NCBI RefSeq assembly: GCF_001704155.1
Contig: NZ_CP016294.1
Coordinates: forward strand, 3,965,501-4,029,500
Length of the DNA stretch: 64,000 bases
From: Stenotrophomonas rhizophila
GTDB lineage: Bacteria; Pseudomonadota; Gammaproteobacteria; Xanthomonadales; Xanthomonadaceae
Direction of reading: 5' to 3'
The stretch's first letter is position 1, and each line of letters opens with the position of its first letter. Both the position numbers and the translations under genes were made by a program. Under the pieces are notes generated by a model that worked only from the letters and a program-made list of their open reading frames with translations, did not search any database and was not told the DNA's origin. Below are positions 7,697 to 16,705 of the stretch, one piece after another.

Positions 7697-10084
7697 TCAT
7701 CCCATCCGCCGCGCGGCCTGCTGCTCCTGCTCGCGCTGCTGCTCGGCGCCCAGGTCGGCCACCAGCGCCGGGGCAGCGGCCGCACGTTCCTGCTGGCGGT
7801 TGACCTCGGCCACCTGCTCGGTGCTCACGCTGAGCGGCTGCTGCCGGCCGGCCACCACGTCCACCTGGGCCAGGTGGCGGTGCACGGAGGTGAGGTCCTG
7901 GGTATCGACCGCGAACACGCGGGTGCGGTCCTCGCTGAGCACGACCCGCTCGATGCGTTCCAGACCCTCCTGCGTGGCCTTGGCCGCCAGCGCACCGGCC
8001 AGCTGGTCACTCTGCAGGTCGGGCACGCGGTTGTGGGCAGCATCAATGCCGTGCACCCCGACTTGGGCGCCTTGGAACATGTGGTACTGCCTGTGGCCGG
8101 GATCATTGATGCCGACCACCAGCGTGGAGGGCTCGGCGGCGACGGCGGCGTGCTTCTCCGCCGGGTGATGGATGCGTTCGTGCTGTTCCAGCAACGCGCG
8201 GGCCTGCGCTTCCTGTTTGATGAGCTCGGCGTCCAGGCTGGGAATGACCGTTTCCTTCATCCCGTGGCGCTGCACAGCCTCGCCAAATGCCGGGCCGATG
8301 TTTTCGACCAGGCGCTTGGTCTCGATGATGTTGCCGATGTTCTGCGGCGTCAGCGCCGTGGGTACGTAGGTAGCGGCCGCGCCGCGAAGGCCCGCCACTG
8401 CCCCGCCAACCGAGGCAAACACCGCCGGCGCCTGCGCCGTGGTGTTCTTGATGTGGTGCGCCGCAAAGTCATAGCCCTGGTCGACATGGGCGCCGGCCGT
8501 GGCATACCCATTCTGAAGCTTACCGGCCACCCATTGGCCGTCACGGTCGATGCTCTCGGCGGTGCGCTGGCCGGCGGCGCGGGCCGCATCGGCGTCCTCC
8601 CGGGCATCGCGCGTTGCGGCGGTGGCACGCGCCTGGCCCGCGGCGTGTACGGCATCGGCGCGGCTGTCGAGGTCCTTGGAGACGTTGTCGAACCCCAGCT
8701 TGCCCGCTCCCCATGAGGCCACCGACAGAATCCCGGACTGCGCGCGAGATTCCACGCGATGCGCCGTGGACTCGATCATGCCGGTCAGTTCGCGGCCCTG
8801 GGCGTACACGGTGGTGGTGGCTTTGGCGCTAACCTGCAGCGTGGCCGATCCCATGTCGACTACCTTGCCCACCACCATGCCCTGCACGCGGGCGACCTGC
8901 TCGACGGCGTCGCCGGTGCGGTCAAGGACGTGGGCGGCGGTTGCGCCGCCCTTCTCCACCACTTCGCCCACTACCCGGCCGTTGTGCATGCCATGCGCGG
9001 CCGAGTGCAGCACCTTGGACAACGGTCCGGCCAGCTCGGCTACCTGGCTGGGGGCATCGGTACGCGCGCGATCCACCAGCCGCTCCCGCGCATCGCGGGT
9101 CTTGGGATCGAGCACCAACTCCATGCGCCCCGCCGCGACCGGGATATCGCGAAGGGCCTCGTAGCCCGGTTTGGTGGCCAACTGTTCGACGAATTGCGCG
9201 GCTGCGGTCTGCGCACCGGGCGGCAGCATCTCGCGCATCTTCTCGGCCACCTTGGCCTGCATCAGCGGCTCGCGCATCAGCATGCTGGCTTCGTTGGCCA
9301 GCAGCCCGTAGGCGTGTCGCTGTTGTTCGTTGAGGCGCCGCATCCCGTTCTGCACATCGTTGAGCACCTCACCGCTGGTCTGGTAGGTGTGTACGGTCTG
9401 CTGTGGGTTGAAGGTGGGCAGGCCGTTGTCTTTGGCATAGCGCGCCGGCGTATCCGGGTGCAGACCGGCGGCGTTGAAGGTGGTGGCGCGGGCGCCGGTG
9501 ACGGCGGAGGCGGCGGAGGCCATGCCGCCGCCGAGGGAGTGGCCGGCGATTTCGAAGCCGCCGCTACTCTCTTCCTTGATTCGCGTGGCGAGCTGCATGG
9601 CGCGGTCGTAGTAGTCGCTACGCATGCCGATGCCTTGCTGGCCATTGTTCAAAAAGTCCTCTCCACCGGACTCACGCCGGCCGCTGGGTGCCGAGGGATC
9701 AACAATCTCGCCAGTCGAGCCCTTGAACACCACGACTGGTCTCGCATCGCTGCCGAGCACACTCTTGTCAGGAAGGTAGATTTCAGCGCGGAATCCAGAC
9801 TCTGTCGGGCGAAGTTGACGAAGTATTTCTTCGTCCGACATGTTGATTCCCGCAGCGCGCAGCGCAGCTGGATCGGCGCTCGCGCGCGTCCACCCTGCGG
9901 GTGGCTGTCCTTCATTTTTTGCCGATAGGTATACATCAGCGGCCAAGCCTGACATCTCGCGCGCGTGATAGGTTTCCTGGAGACGATCCGCCTCTTTGTT
10001 GCTTCCGCTCTCGCGGAGCTGTTGAACAAGAAGGTTCTGTTCCTGGATGGCGCGGGCGCGCGCCTCGGTATCGGGACCACTCAT
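7697..10084 (-). CDS. putative type IV-secreted lipase effector with C-terminal XVIPCD
   Basis: This 795-residue protein looks like an antibacterial effector of the Xanthomonadales type IV secretion system. Residues about 45-220 form an alpha/beta-hydrolase lipase region. It contains VVVFKGSTG and the nucleophile elbow GHSLGG at 181-186 (Ser183), so a phospholipase or lipase activity is likely. The middle third is helical and Ala-rich. The last 140 residues match the XVIPCD signal: DPGHRQYHMF, then GLERIERVVLSEDRTRVFAV, then a Gln-rich tail. In Xanthomonas that domain recruits cargo to VirD4. The start ATG at 10084 has GGAG six bases upstream; an ATG four codons earlier lacks this. No secretion apparatus gene is in the window. 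Confidence 0.85.
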   Translation of the reverse strand: MSGPDTEARARAIQEQNLLVQQLRESGSNKEADRLQETYHAREMSGLAADVYLSAKNEGQPPAGWTRASADPAALRAAGINMSDEEILRQLRPTESGFRAEIYLPDKSVLGSDARPVVVFKGSTGEIVDPSAPSGRRESGGEDFLNNGQQGIGMRSDYYDRAMQLATRIKEESSGGFEIAGHSLGGGMASAASAVTGARATTFNAAGLHPDTPARYAKDNGLPTFNPQQTVHTYQTSGEVLNDVQNGMRRLNEQQRHAYGLLANEASMLMREPLMQAKVAEKMREMLPPGAQTAAAQFVEQLATKPGYEALRDIPVAAGRMELVLDPKTRDARERLVDRARTDAPSQVAELAGPLSKVLHSAAHGMHNGRVVGEVVEKGGATAAHVLDRTGDAVEQVARVQGMVVGKVVDMGSATLQVSAKATTTVYAQGRELTGMIESTAHRVESRAQSGILSVASWGAGKLGFDNVSKDLDSRADAVHAAGQARATAATRDAREDADAARAAGQRTAESIDRDGQWVAGKLQNGYATAGAHVDQGYDFAAHHIKNTTAQAPAVFASVGGAVAGLRGAAATYVPTALTPQNIGNIIETKRLVENIGPAFGEAVQRHGMKETVIPSLDAELIKQEAQARALLEQHERIHHPAEKHAAVAAEPSTLVVGINDPGHRQYHMFQGAQVGVHGIDAAHNRVPDLQSDQLAGALAAKATQEGLERIERVVLSEDRTRVFAVDTQDLTSVHRHLAQVDVVAGRQQPLSVSTEQVAEVNRQQERAAAAPALVADLGAEQQREQEQQAARRMG

Positions 10085-10197
10085 GGCAGGCTCCATTGCA
10101 CTGTGAAGGCGCGCGATCCCCCCGAGCCGCGCTTCTTATCGAATAGCAGAACACTTTGCTAATGTCACGCCTTCAGGGGCTCAACATCAGGATGATC

Positions 10198-11064
10198 ATG
10201 CGCATCAGTCTTCACAACGCGATGACAAAAGCCCTTCTAAGTGCGGCATGGCTCACACTTATTCTCGTCAACGGGTGTGCGGCATCGTCTTCACATGGCG
10301 CCGGCGACTATTTCGACGGCAAGGCATTGGAGCTGGCTATCGCGGTTGAGAACGGTGACGCGGCAGCCATTCGCCACTTGGTCAAGGATGAAGGCGTCGA
10401 TCCCGACAAAACCTTTGCCCGGCGCGACGGCATTCCTCTGATTGCCTGGCCATTGCGTGCACAAAGCCTGGAGGGGCTGCGCGCGTTGCTGGAGAATGGC
10501 GCCGACCCCAATGCGCGGATGTTCAAGGAGATTGATGGGCGCAGGCTTGGCTTCAATAACGCGATGGTCTACGCCGCCAAGATGGAGGACCCCCGATTCC
10601 TCGAGCTCCTTCTGAAACATGGCGGAGATCCCAACACACGCAACTCCAACAACGAAACGCTGATGTACCAGGCGTTTCTTAGCGGAAACCAGTGGAAGAA
10701 CGTGCAGCTACTGGTCGAGAATGGCGCTGACGTAAACCAGGCCAATCTTGGATCCGCAGATACCATCTTGAGCCTGTACACCGGACGGGGGGGCTTCAAC
10801 TCCGCCTACTGGCTTCTGGAGCACGGCGCAGACCCAACCATAAAGACCAAGATTCTGACCGGCTCCGGAGAAGCGCCGCCTATGCGAATGGTCGACGCAA
10901 TCTATTGGGAAATCACCACGCCAGATCTTCTGCCGTGGCAGAAGAAATGTCAGCAATGGCTGATCGCGCGCAACATCCCGCGTCCGCCGATGCCTGAGCA
11001 CATTCGCAAGAAGCGGGAGGCGTTTGGCTTCCCGACCAGGGAAGAGGATATTCCGCTGCTCTGA
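10198..11064 (+). CDS. ankyrin-repeat lipoprotein, possible immunity protein
   Basis: The 288-residue product starts with a lipoprotein signal (MRISLHNAMTK, hydrophobic core, lipobox LVNGC), so the mature protein is probably anchored in the periplasm. At least four ankyrin-type repeats follow, seen as LLENGADPNAR, LLLKHGGDPNTR, LVENGADVNQA and LLEHGADPTIK. The start ATG at 10198 has AGGA five bases upstream; the frame extends back to a TTG at 10156 without a ribosome site. It is divergent from the lipase effector, 113 bases away, and looks less GC-rich than the core genes. Ankyrin proteins are known immunity partners of some lipase effectors. The role here is inferred from location and topology. 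Confidence 0.7.
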   Translation: MRISLHNAMTKALLSAAWLTLILVNGCAASSSHGAGDYFDGKALELAIAVENGDAAAIRHLVKDEGVDPDKTFARRDGIPLIAWPLRAQSLEGLRALLENGADPNARMFKEIDGRRLGFNNAMVYAAKMEDPRFLELLLKHGGDPNTRNSNNETLMYQAFLSGNQWKNVQLLVENGADVNQANLGSADTILSLYTGRGGFNSAYWLLEHGADPTIKTKILTGSGEAPPMRMVDAIYWEITTPDLLPWQKKCQQWLIARNIPRPPMPEHIRKKREAFGFPTREEDIPLL

Positions 11065-11110
11065 GCAGCCCGGAAGGGGCCGGCTCTACCGCGAGCGGTG
11101 CGGCAACAGC

Positions 11111-12037
11111 CTACTGCAGGAGCGCGCTGTCGAGCGGGAGGTGCATGCGCACGCGTGCTGCCACGCAATCGATGCGGAAGCGGCGCGCGCGAACCGGTTC
11201 GCCGTCCAGGTTGAGGGTCATCGGTTCGTCGGCGTCTATTTCCACCCACGGCGCGCGGGTGCGCTCGGCCACCTGCTCCAGCGCACCCTGCTTGCCGCCA
11301 CGGATCAATGCGCCCAGCGTCGAGGCGACTTCGCCACTCAGCTCCGGGATCACGGTGAGATCGAGCAGGCCGTCATTGACCAGCGCTTCGGGGCACAGCA
11401 CCTGGCCACCGCCGGCCTGGCGGCCGTTGCCGATGCCGAGCGCAATGAAGCCCCCTTCCCAGTTGAAGTCCGGGGTGCGCAGCCGGGCCTGGATGGGTTC
11501 GATCCGGCCCAGCCGGGAGATGCCCGTCACCAGGTAGGCCAGCCCGCCGAGCACCTTCTTCAGGCCCTCGTCGGTCTCCACCGTAACTTCGGTGCCAAAT
11601 CCGCCGCTGGCCACGTTGGCGCACCACCACAGGTCACCGTCGGCGTCGATGCGCAGCAGGTCCAGCGGGCACGCCGGCTGGGCCAGGATCATCTGCAGCG
11701 CCTGGATCGGCTCCTCGGGAATGCCGGCGGCGGTCGCGAAATCATTGGCGGTACCCAGCGGGACCAGGCCCAGGGTCGGCAGCGCCTCCGCCGCCTCGTC
11801 GCGGTGGGCCAGGGTTTCGGCCACTTCGCTCAGGGTGCCGTCGCCACCGGCGGCGATGATGGTATCCACGCCGTGCTCGATGGCTTCGGCCACGTAACGC
11901 TCGGCGTCGCCGTCTTCCCAGGTGACCCGGGCCTCGATCGTCACCCCCTGCTCGCGAAGCGCATGCACCGCCTCGCGCAGCTCGACGTTGCCCGTGGACT
12001 TGCCATTGAGGATCAGACGCCAGCGAGGACCACGCAT
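11111..12037 (-). CDS. yegS: YegS-like lipid kinase (diacylglycerol kinase catalytic domain)
   Basis: This 308-residue member of the YegS/BmrU lipid kinase family probably phosphorylates a lipid such as phosphatidylglycerol or diacylglycerol. The N-terminal nucleotide-binding domain opens with [10 protein letters not shown] and carries the diagnostic [13 protein letters not shown] near residue 62, then [12 protein letters not shown]. The C-terminal beta-rich domain ends around [10 protein letters not shown]. The ATG has GGAAG six bases upstream. It converges with the ankyrin lipoprotein gene and follows the NYN gene by 130 bases. Confidence 0.88.
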   Translation of the reverse strand: MRGPRWRLILNGKSTGNVELREAVHALREQGVTIEARVTWEDGDAERYVAEAIEHGVDTIIAAGGDGTLSEVAETLAHRDEAAEALPTLGLVPLGTANDFATAAGIPEEPIQALQMILAQPACPLDLLRIDADGDLWWCANVASGGFGTEVTVETDEGLKKVLGGLAYLVTGISRLGRIEPIQARLRTPDFNWEGGFIALGIGNGRQAGGGQVLCPEALVNDGLLDLTVIPELSGEVASTLGALIRGGKQGALEQVAERTRAPWVEIDADEPMTLNLDGEPVRARRFRIDCVAARVRMHLPLDSALLQ

Positions 12038-12167
12038 ACCGCACTTCCATGGGAGGGGGAGGCGCAGGCTATCAGCCCGGTGGCTCAGGGGCAGTGAACG
12101 TCATCAAACGGTCACTGATCGCCCGGAGAATGGAAGTCCATAACAGGGACGATGGATGGAGGCAGGA

Positions 12168-12872
12168 TCAGCCTCCCGCTATTCCCAGGGCCGCATTCGC
12201 AAGAGTGCGGTCTTTTTTTTGGGGCCGGGGGCAGACCGAGCGCATCCCATCTATATGCTCGACCAAGCCTTGCGGAATGGCGGACCACATGGGGTCCAGT
12301 ACGAAGTCGACGCCTTCGCGCCTCGCCAACTTCGCCGCGGGTACGAAATCAGCGTCACCGGCCATCAGAACGATCTGCCGAACCTGTCGCTTCAGGGCGA
12401 GGGAAGAGATGTCGATGCCTATTCGCATGTCGACCCCCTTCTGCCTTATCACTGGATGGACATCTTCAGCCGCAAGATCGGCGAAACGACGACGCCCCTT
12501 CAGCAGATCATCAAGTACGCCCGGACTGGCAGACCACGTATTGAAGTCGGTCAAGTGGCCCAGTCGCAGAGCAACCTTGCGCATCTGACGCAATTTCTCG
12601 TGCAGCCCCCGTCTAAAAAGCGCTTCTGGCGAACGAGAGAAATCAACGCACTCGCCTGATATCGGATTGTGCATCCGCTTAAGAAGCGGAGGGCAGTCGT
12701 AGAAGAAGATCCGATACAGATCCCTTGCTTCGCCCGTGGGTGAGCGAAGGTGCGCCAGTGCCCATCTATGCGCCTGATCTGCCGCCCTGGACGCGTTGTA
12801 TGCGTTTTCGGGCTCGATCCGCCGGAACCGCTTGATGAAGTAGCCGCCGTCGATGAGGACTGCAGTGGGCAT
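12168..12872 (-). CDS. NYN-domain (PIN-like, DUF88/LabA-type) protein
   Basis: This 234-residue protein has a NYN/PIN-like fold: AVLIDGGYFIKRF at the N-terminus (first acidic residue), then RIFFYDCPP, VDMRIGIDISSLA and IVLMAGDADFVPAA, which supplies the second and third acidic residues. NYN proteins are putative RNases, so an RNA-processing role is likely but not proven. The start at 12872 is preceded by GGAGG at seven bases. Its 3' end overlaps a terminator-like hairpin for the opposite strand, and its leader holds another terminator. It seems less GC-rich than its neighbours, consistent with acquisition. Confidence 0.75.
   Translation of the reverse strand: MPTAVLIDGGYFIKRFRRIEPENAYNASRAADQAHRWALAHLRSPTGEARDLYRIFFYDCPPLLKRMHNPISGECVDFSRSPEALFRRGLHEKLRQMRKVALRLGHLTDFNTWSASPGVLDDLLKGRRRFADLAAEDVHPVIRQKGVDMRIGIDISSLALKRQVRQIVLMAGDADFVPAAKLARREGVDFVLDPMWSAIPQGLVEHIDGMRSVCPRPQKKDRTLANAALGIAGG
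12191..12220 (+). terminator. rightward intrinsic terminator inside the NYN 3' end
   Basis: CCGCATTC, a GCAA tetraloop and GAGTGCGG form an 8-bp stem, followed by TC and a run of eight T. The structure would stop rightward transcription. It lies within the last 20 codons of the leftward NYN gene. Confidence 0.6.
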
Positions 12873-12897
12873 GCCTTTGCCTCCGCGGAACGTGATC

Positions 12898-12943
12898 AAA
12901 AAAAAAGCCCCCGTTTCGGCCGTCCCGCGATCAGTAGGGGGGC
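12898..12943 (-). terminator. leftward intrinsic terminator in the NYN leader
   Basis: Read leftward, a GCCCCC/GGGGGC stem (12938-12943 with 12907-12912) with a 25-base loop is followed by nine T (12898-12906). It stands about 25 bases before the NYN start codon and 120 bases past the GNAT stop. It may end the rpe-GNAT transcript, attenuate NYN, or both. Confidence 0.55.
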
Positions 12944-13065
12944 GTACTTGGAGGGCTGGATGGATCGATTCTGTTACGGGAACATCTGCGTGACAAGGCA
13001 TCTGTACCTATCGGCTACAGCTCAGACATTGATAGCCCCGATAATGGCCTGCGCCGCATATGCAT

Positions 13066-13557
13066 TCAATCTCCGCAGGCAAACGCCTTCAGGGCTTCGC
13101 CTTCGAGCCGGTACACCGTCCACTCGCTCTGCGGCTTGGCGCCGGCGGCTTCATAGAACTTGATGGCCGGCTCATTCCAGTCGAGCACCGACCATTCAAA
13201 GCGGCCGCAGCCTTCGGCCACGGCGATGCGGGCGATGTGCTTGAGCAGCGCCTTGCCGGCGCCACTGCCGCGCTGCGCGGGGCTCACGTAGAGGTCTTCG
13301 AGGTAAATGCCGTTGCGGCCCAGCCAGGTGGAGTAGTTGTAGAAATACACCGCGTAGCCGATCGCTTGGCCACCGGCTTCGCAGATCAGCGCGCGCGCCT
13401 TGGCGCCCTCGCCGAACAGGCTGGCGACGATGCCGGCCTCGTCGGTCTGCACCGACGATTCGGCCTTTTCGTAGATCGCCAGCTCGCGGATGAAGCGCAG
13501 GATCAGCGCGGCATCGGCAGCGGTGGCCTCGCGGATCTGCAGCGCCGGCGCCCCCAT
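13066..13557 (-). CDS. GNAT-family N-acetyltransferase
   Basis: This 163-residue single GNAT domain resembles the diamine (spermidine/spermine or thialysine) acetyltransferase branch. Visible parts are IREATAADAALILRFIREL, YFYNYSTWLGRNGIYLEDLY (beta 4) and the acetyl-CoA loop VSPAQRGSGAGKALL, then FEWSVLDWNEPAIKFYE. The substrate is not certain. Its ATG lies two bases past the rpe stop, so it is co-transcribed with rpe. Confidence 0.85.
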   Translation of the reverse strand: MGAPALQIREATAADAALILRFIRELAIYEKAESSVQTDEAGIVASLFGEGAKARALICEAGGQAIGYAVYFYNYSTWLGRNGIYLEDLYVSPAQRGSGAGKALLKHIARIAVAEGCGRFEWSVLDWNEPAIKFYEAAGAKPQSEWTVYRLEGEALKAFACGD

Positions 13558-13559
13558 GT

Positions 13560-14237
13560 TCAGCCCCGCGCCTTGGCTACGTTATGACGCATCTGGTCAA
13601 TCACGTCCTTGTAGCTGATCGGTGCGTTGAAGATCGCCGAGCCGGCCACGAAGGCGTCGGCGCCGGCCGCGGCAATCGCGCCGATGTTGTCGGCCTTCAC
13701 CCCGCCGTCGATCTCCAGGCGCACGTCGCGACCGCTGGCATCGATCTTCTGGCGGACCACGCGCAGCTTGTCCAGCGCAGAGGGAATGAAGGCCTGGCCG
13801 CCGAAACCGGGGTTGACCGACATCAGCAGCACGAGGTCCAGGTCATCCAGCACCCAGTCCAGGATGTCCACCGGGGTGCCCGGGTTGAGCACCAGGCCCG
13901 GCTTGCAGCCCAGCGAGCGGATCAGCTGGATGGTGCGGTGCACGTGGCGGCTGGCCTCGGGGTGGAAGCTGATGTAGGTCGCGCCGGCCTCGGCGAAGTC
14001 CGGAATGATGCGGTCCACCGGTTCCACCATCAGGTGCACGTCGATCGGGGCGGTCACGCCATGCTTGCGCAGCGCCTGGCAGACCATCGGGCCGATGGTC
14101 AGGTTCGGCACGTAATGGTTGTCCATCACGTCGAAATGCACCCAGTCGGCACCGGCGGCAAGCACGTTGTCCACTTCCTCGCCGAGGCGGGCGAAGTTGG
14201 CGGACAGGATGGAGGGGGCAATGATGCAGTTGGACAT
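13560..14237 (-). CDS. rpe: ribulose-phosphate 3-epimerase
   Basis: Rpe interconverts ribulose 5-phosphate and xylulose 5-phosphate in the pentose phosphate pathway. The 225-residue TIM barrel is typical: [35 protein letters not shown], the HLMV metal-binding strand, [11 protein letters not shown] and [10 protein letters not shown]. The frame is open further upstream, but homology starts at MSNCIIAPS (14237). It is preceded by the J-domain gene and followed two bases later by the GNAT gene. Confidence 0.97.
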   Translation of the reverse strand: MSNCIIAPSILSANFARLGEEVDNVLAAGADWVHFDVMDNHYVPNLTIGPMVCQALRKHGVTAPIDVHLMVEPVDRIIPDFAEAGATYISFHPEASRHVHRTIQLIRSLGCKPGLVLNPGTPVDILDWVLDDLDLVLLMSVNPGFGGQAFIPSALDKLRVVRQKIDASGRDVRLEIDGGVKADNIGAIAAAGADAFVAGSAIFNAPISYKDVIDQMRHNVAKARG

Positions 14238-14277
14238 GGCCGGGGCCTTCAGGACGTGGAGAGGGGGCCGCGCGCGC

Positions 14278-14607
14278 TCAGCGCCTGCGCAGGGTCTTGA
14301 TGCGGTCGTAGGCGGCATTGAGCTGGCGCGACTTGCGCTCGGCCTGCTGGCGCAGCTCGGGGGCGGCGCCGACGACCTTGTCGGGGTGGTACTGGGACAT
14401 CAGCCGCCGGTAGGCCAGGTCGATCTCGGCATCGGTGGCCTCGGAGGTCAGCCCCAGCTCCCGGTACGGGTTCTCCCTGTTCAGCCGGAACCAGTCGGCA
14501 TCGAAGGCATGGCCGATCAGCAGGCCGACCACGGCACCAAACAGCGGATTGGGCCTGAAAAGCAGGGCGCCGGCGATGAATCCAAGCAGTTTTCCGTACC
14601 AGCGCAT
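14278..14607 (-). CDS. small membrane-anchored J-domain protein
   Basis: This 109-residue protein has one hydrophobic N-terminal region (residues about 5-35, [11 protein letters not shown] and [12 protein letters not shown]). A C-terminal J domain follows: [32 protein letters not shown] with the HPD tripeptide that stimulates DnaK ATPase, shown here in parts: [26 protein letters not shown]. It resembles a shortened DjlA. It is probably a membrane-located Hsp70 co-chaperone and lies 40 bases upstream of rpe. Confidence 0.8.
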   Translation of the reverse strand: MRWYGKLLGFIAGALLFRPNPLFGAVVGLLIGHAFDADWFRLNRENPYRELGLTSEATDAEIDLAYRRLMSQYHPDKVVGAAPELRQQAERKSRQLNAAYDRIKTLRRR

Positions 14608-14750
14608 GGTCGTCGGGGCGGCCGGGGCAACAAAGGAGCCTCATTTTACGTCACAGCGGCCCCAACCCGCTTTACACTAGGCCGCCCGCTGTCCCTGCGG
14701 GCCCTCCGGGTGCCCTGGACAGCCGTCTCGACGAAGCCCCAGGAGTGCCC

Positions 14751-15677
14751 GTGCCGACCACGTTGTTGCAATCCGATCTCCCCGGCCTGCCCTTGCGCCA
14801 TCGCGGCAAGGTGCGTGATGTTTTCGACATTCCGCGCGAACGGCTGCCCGCCGGCACGCCGCCGGGGGACTACCTGCTGATGGTCGCGACCGACCGTCTG
14901 TCGGCCTTCGACGTGGTGCTTCCCGATCCGATTCCCGGCAAGGGCGAAATGCTCTGCCAGGTCTCCAACTTCTGGTTCGCCAAGACCGCGCACCTGATGC
15001 CCAACCACCTCACCGGCATTGACGTGGCCAGCGTGCTGCCCGACGGCGTGGACCCGGCGCTGTACGCCAAGCGCGCGGTCGTGACCCGCAAGCTCAAGCC
15101 GGTACCGGTGGAAGCCATCGCCCGCGGCTATCTCATCGGCAGCGGCTGGAAGGACTACCAGCGCACCGGCAAGGTCAGCGGCATTGAACTGCCCGATGGC
15201 CTGCGCCAGGCCGAGCAGCTGCCCGAGCCGATCTTCACCCCCTCGACCAAGGCCGCCGTGGGCGACCATGACGAGAACATCGATTTCGATGCGATGGTCA
15301 AGGCGGTCGGCGCGGACCTGGCCGAGCGCGTGCGCGATGCCACCCTGCGCATCTACAAGTTCGCCGCCGATTACGCCCGCGAGCACGGCATCATCCTGGC
15401 CGACACCAAGTTCGAGTTCGGTACCGATGCCGATGGCCGCCTGTACATCATGGACGAGATGCTGACGCCGGATTCCTCGCGCTACTGGCCGGCCGACGAG
15501 TACGAAGTGGGCACCAGCCCGCCGAGCTACGACAAGCAGTTCGTCCGCGATTACCTGGAGACGCTGGACTGGGGCAAGACCGCCCCGGGCCCGAACATCC
15601 CGGCGGACATCATCGAGCGCACCCGCGCCAAGTACGCCGAGGCGCTGCAGCGCCTGGCCGGTATCTCGGTGGATTGA
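14751..15677 (+). CDS. purC: phosphoribosylaminoimidazole-succinocarboxamide synthase
   Basis: SAICAR synthase is an ATP-dependent step of purine synthesis. The 308-residue product is the longer form found in many proteobacteria and yeast. Motifs include [14 protein letters not shown] (nucleotide loop), [34 protein letters not shown] and [13 protein letters not shown]. The GTG at 14751 has AGGAG five bases upstream and gives the [12 protein letters not shown] start seen in relatives; the GTG two codons earlier overlaps that ribosome site. It is a single gene, divergent from the J-domain gene. Confidence 0.96.
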   Translation: MPTTLLQSDLPGLPLRHRGKVRDVFDIPRERLPAGTPPGDYLLMVATDRLSAFDVVLPDPIPGKGEMLCQVSNFWFAKTAHLMPNHLTGIDVASVLPDGVDPALYAKRAVVTRKLKPVPVEAIARGYLIGSGWKDYQRTGKVSGIELPDGLRQAEQLPEPIFTPSTKAAVGDHDENIDFDAMVKAVGADLAERVRDATLRIYKFAADYAREHGIILADTKFEFGTDADGRLYIMDEMLTPDSSRYWPADEYEVGTSPPSYDKQFVRDYLETLDWGKTAPGPNIPADIIERTRAKYAEALQRLAGISVD

Positions 15678-15682
15678 TGCCG

Positions 15683-15832
15683 CCGGTAGAGTCCGGCTTG
15701 GGCGGTAGAGCCGACTGTTAGTCGGCTGCGGCGGTAGAGCCGACTGTTAGTCGGCTGCGGTGGAGCAGCGGACTGACAGTCCGCTCTACCCGCTCCGCTC
15801 TACCCGCTCCGCTCTACCCGCCCCGCCCTACC
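15683..15832. repeat. cluster of GTAG/CTAC palindromic elements and a 14-bp tandem array
   Basis: Directly after purC lie a partial element (GTAG at 15686), two direct copies of a GTAG-AG-CCGACT-gtt-AGTCGG element (15704 and 15734) and an inverted element ending in CTAC at 15789. The CTAC tail continues as four 14-bp units, CCGCTCTACCCGCT and variants (15781-15836). No gene lies in this stretch. Confidence 0.8.
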
Positions 15833-15874
15833 CGTCCGCTGTCGGGAGTATTCTGTGGTCACTCCGGAGGCTCA

Positions 15875-16360
15875 ATGTCCACGACGACCCAGCTTGTGCG
15901 GCCCATCGACCGCTATTTCGCCAGCTATTCAGACGATCACCGCAATACGCTGAACCAGCGCATCCATGTGGTGGCGGTGCCGGCAATCCTGTGGTCGGTC
16001 ATTGCCCTGCTCTGGTGCCTGCCGCCGCTGATCACCTGGTTCCAGTACGGGGTCTGGGCCGGCCTGGCGATGTTTACCGCGTGGTGCTTCTACAACCGCC
16101 TGTCGCGCCGGTTGGGCCTGGGCATGCTCGCTTTCTTCTTTATATGCGGCTGCACCTGCCGGCTGCTGGAAGCCGAGATCGGGCTGTCCAACCTGGCCTG
16201 GCTGGGGCTGGGCGTGTTCGTGGTGGCCTGGGTCGCGCAGTTCATCGGCCACAAGTTCGAGGGGCGCAAGCCCAGCTTCCTGACCGACCTGACCTATCTG
16301 CTGATCGGGCCGGCCTGGGTGATGGCCAAGGCGTACCGGAAGTTCGACCTGGCGTATTGA
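15875..16360 (+). CDS. DUF962/Mpo1-like membrane protein
   Basis: This 161-residue protein of the DUF962 (YGL010w/Mpo1) family has four hydrophobic segments. It carries the family N-terminus RPIDRYFASYSDDHRNTLNQ with IHVVAVPAI and, near the end, WVAQFIGHKFEGRKPSF. In yeast, Mpo1 is an iron-dependent dioxygenase acting on 2-hydroxy fatty acids; the conserved His residues (HRN, IH, GHK) are present here. The bacterial substrate is unknown. It is a single gene behind the purC repeat cluster. Confidence 0.85.
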   Translation: MSTTTQLVRPIDRYFASYSDDHRNTLNQRIHVVAVPAILWSVIALLWCLPPLITWFQYGVWAGLAMFTAWCFYNRLSRRLGLGMLAFFFICGCTCRLLEAEIGLSNLAWLGLGVFVVAWVAQFIGHKFEGRKPSFLTDLTYLLIGPAWVMAKAYRKFDLAY

Positions 16361-16705
16361 CCGGCCCAACCTGAACGAAATGGATGCTCACTCCTGCTGC
16401 ACGGCAGCGGGTCCAGCATGGCGGTGGACGCGATCCGGGGAGGGTGGTTCGTTCATCTGCGCGGTGGCTGACGCGCGGGCGGAGCCCCTGTCGTTGCTGG
16501 GCTGAACGGTAGCGAGATCACTCATGGCGCAAAGTGCCGGCAAGGTTTCCATACGGCGCTGAACAACCCCGAATGGACCACCCTGCCGACAGCAAAAAGA
16601 TGAATCACGCACGTTGCCTGCAGTTGATGGCGTAATCGGGTATATCGGCGACAAATCCCCGCCTGTTAGACTGAAAGGCCTGCTCGTGAATCCCGCATTC
16701 CCTGC
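16361..16705. other. 345-base gap upstream of the Pha operon
   Basis: No gene is supported here. A 45-codon leftward frame (about 16388-16525) lacks a ribosome site. The stretch should hold the promoter of the antiporter operon, but no -35/-10 pair with normal spacing was found. Confidence 0.4.

Noticed and set aside
11079..11090. GGCCGGCTCTAC resembling half of a palindromic element
   Set aside because: No matching second arm; too short to call.
16388..16525. 45-codon leftward frame in the gap before the Pha operon
   Set aside because: No ribosome site and low-complexity composition.
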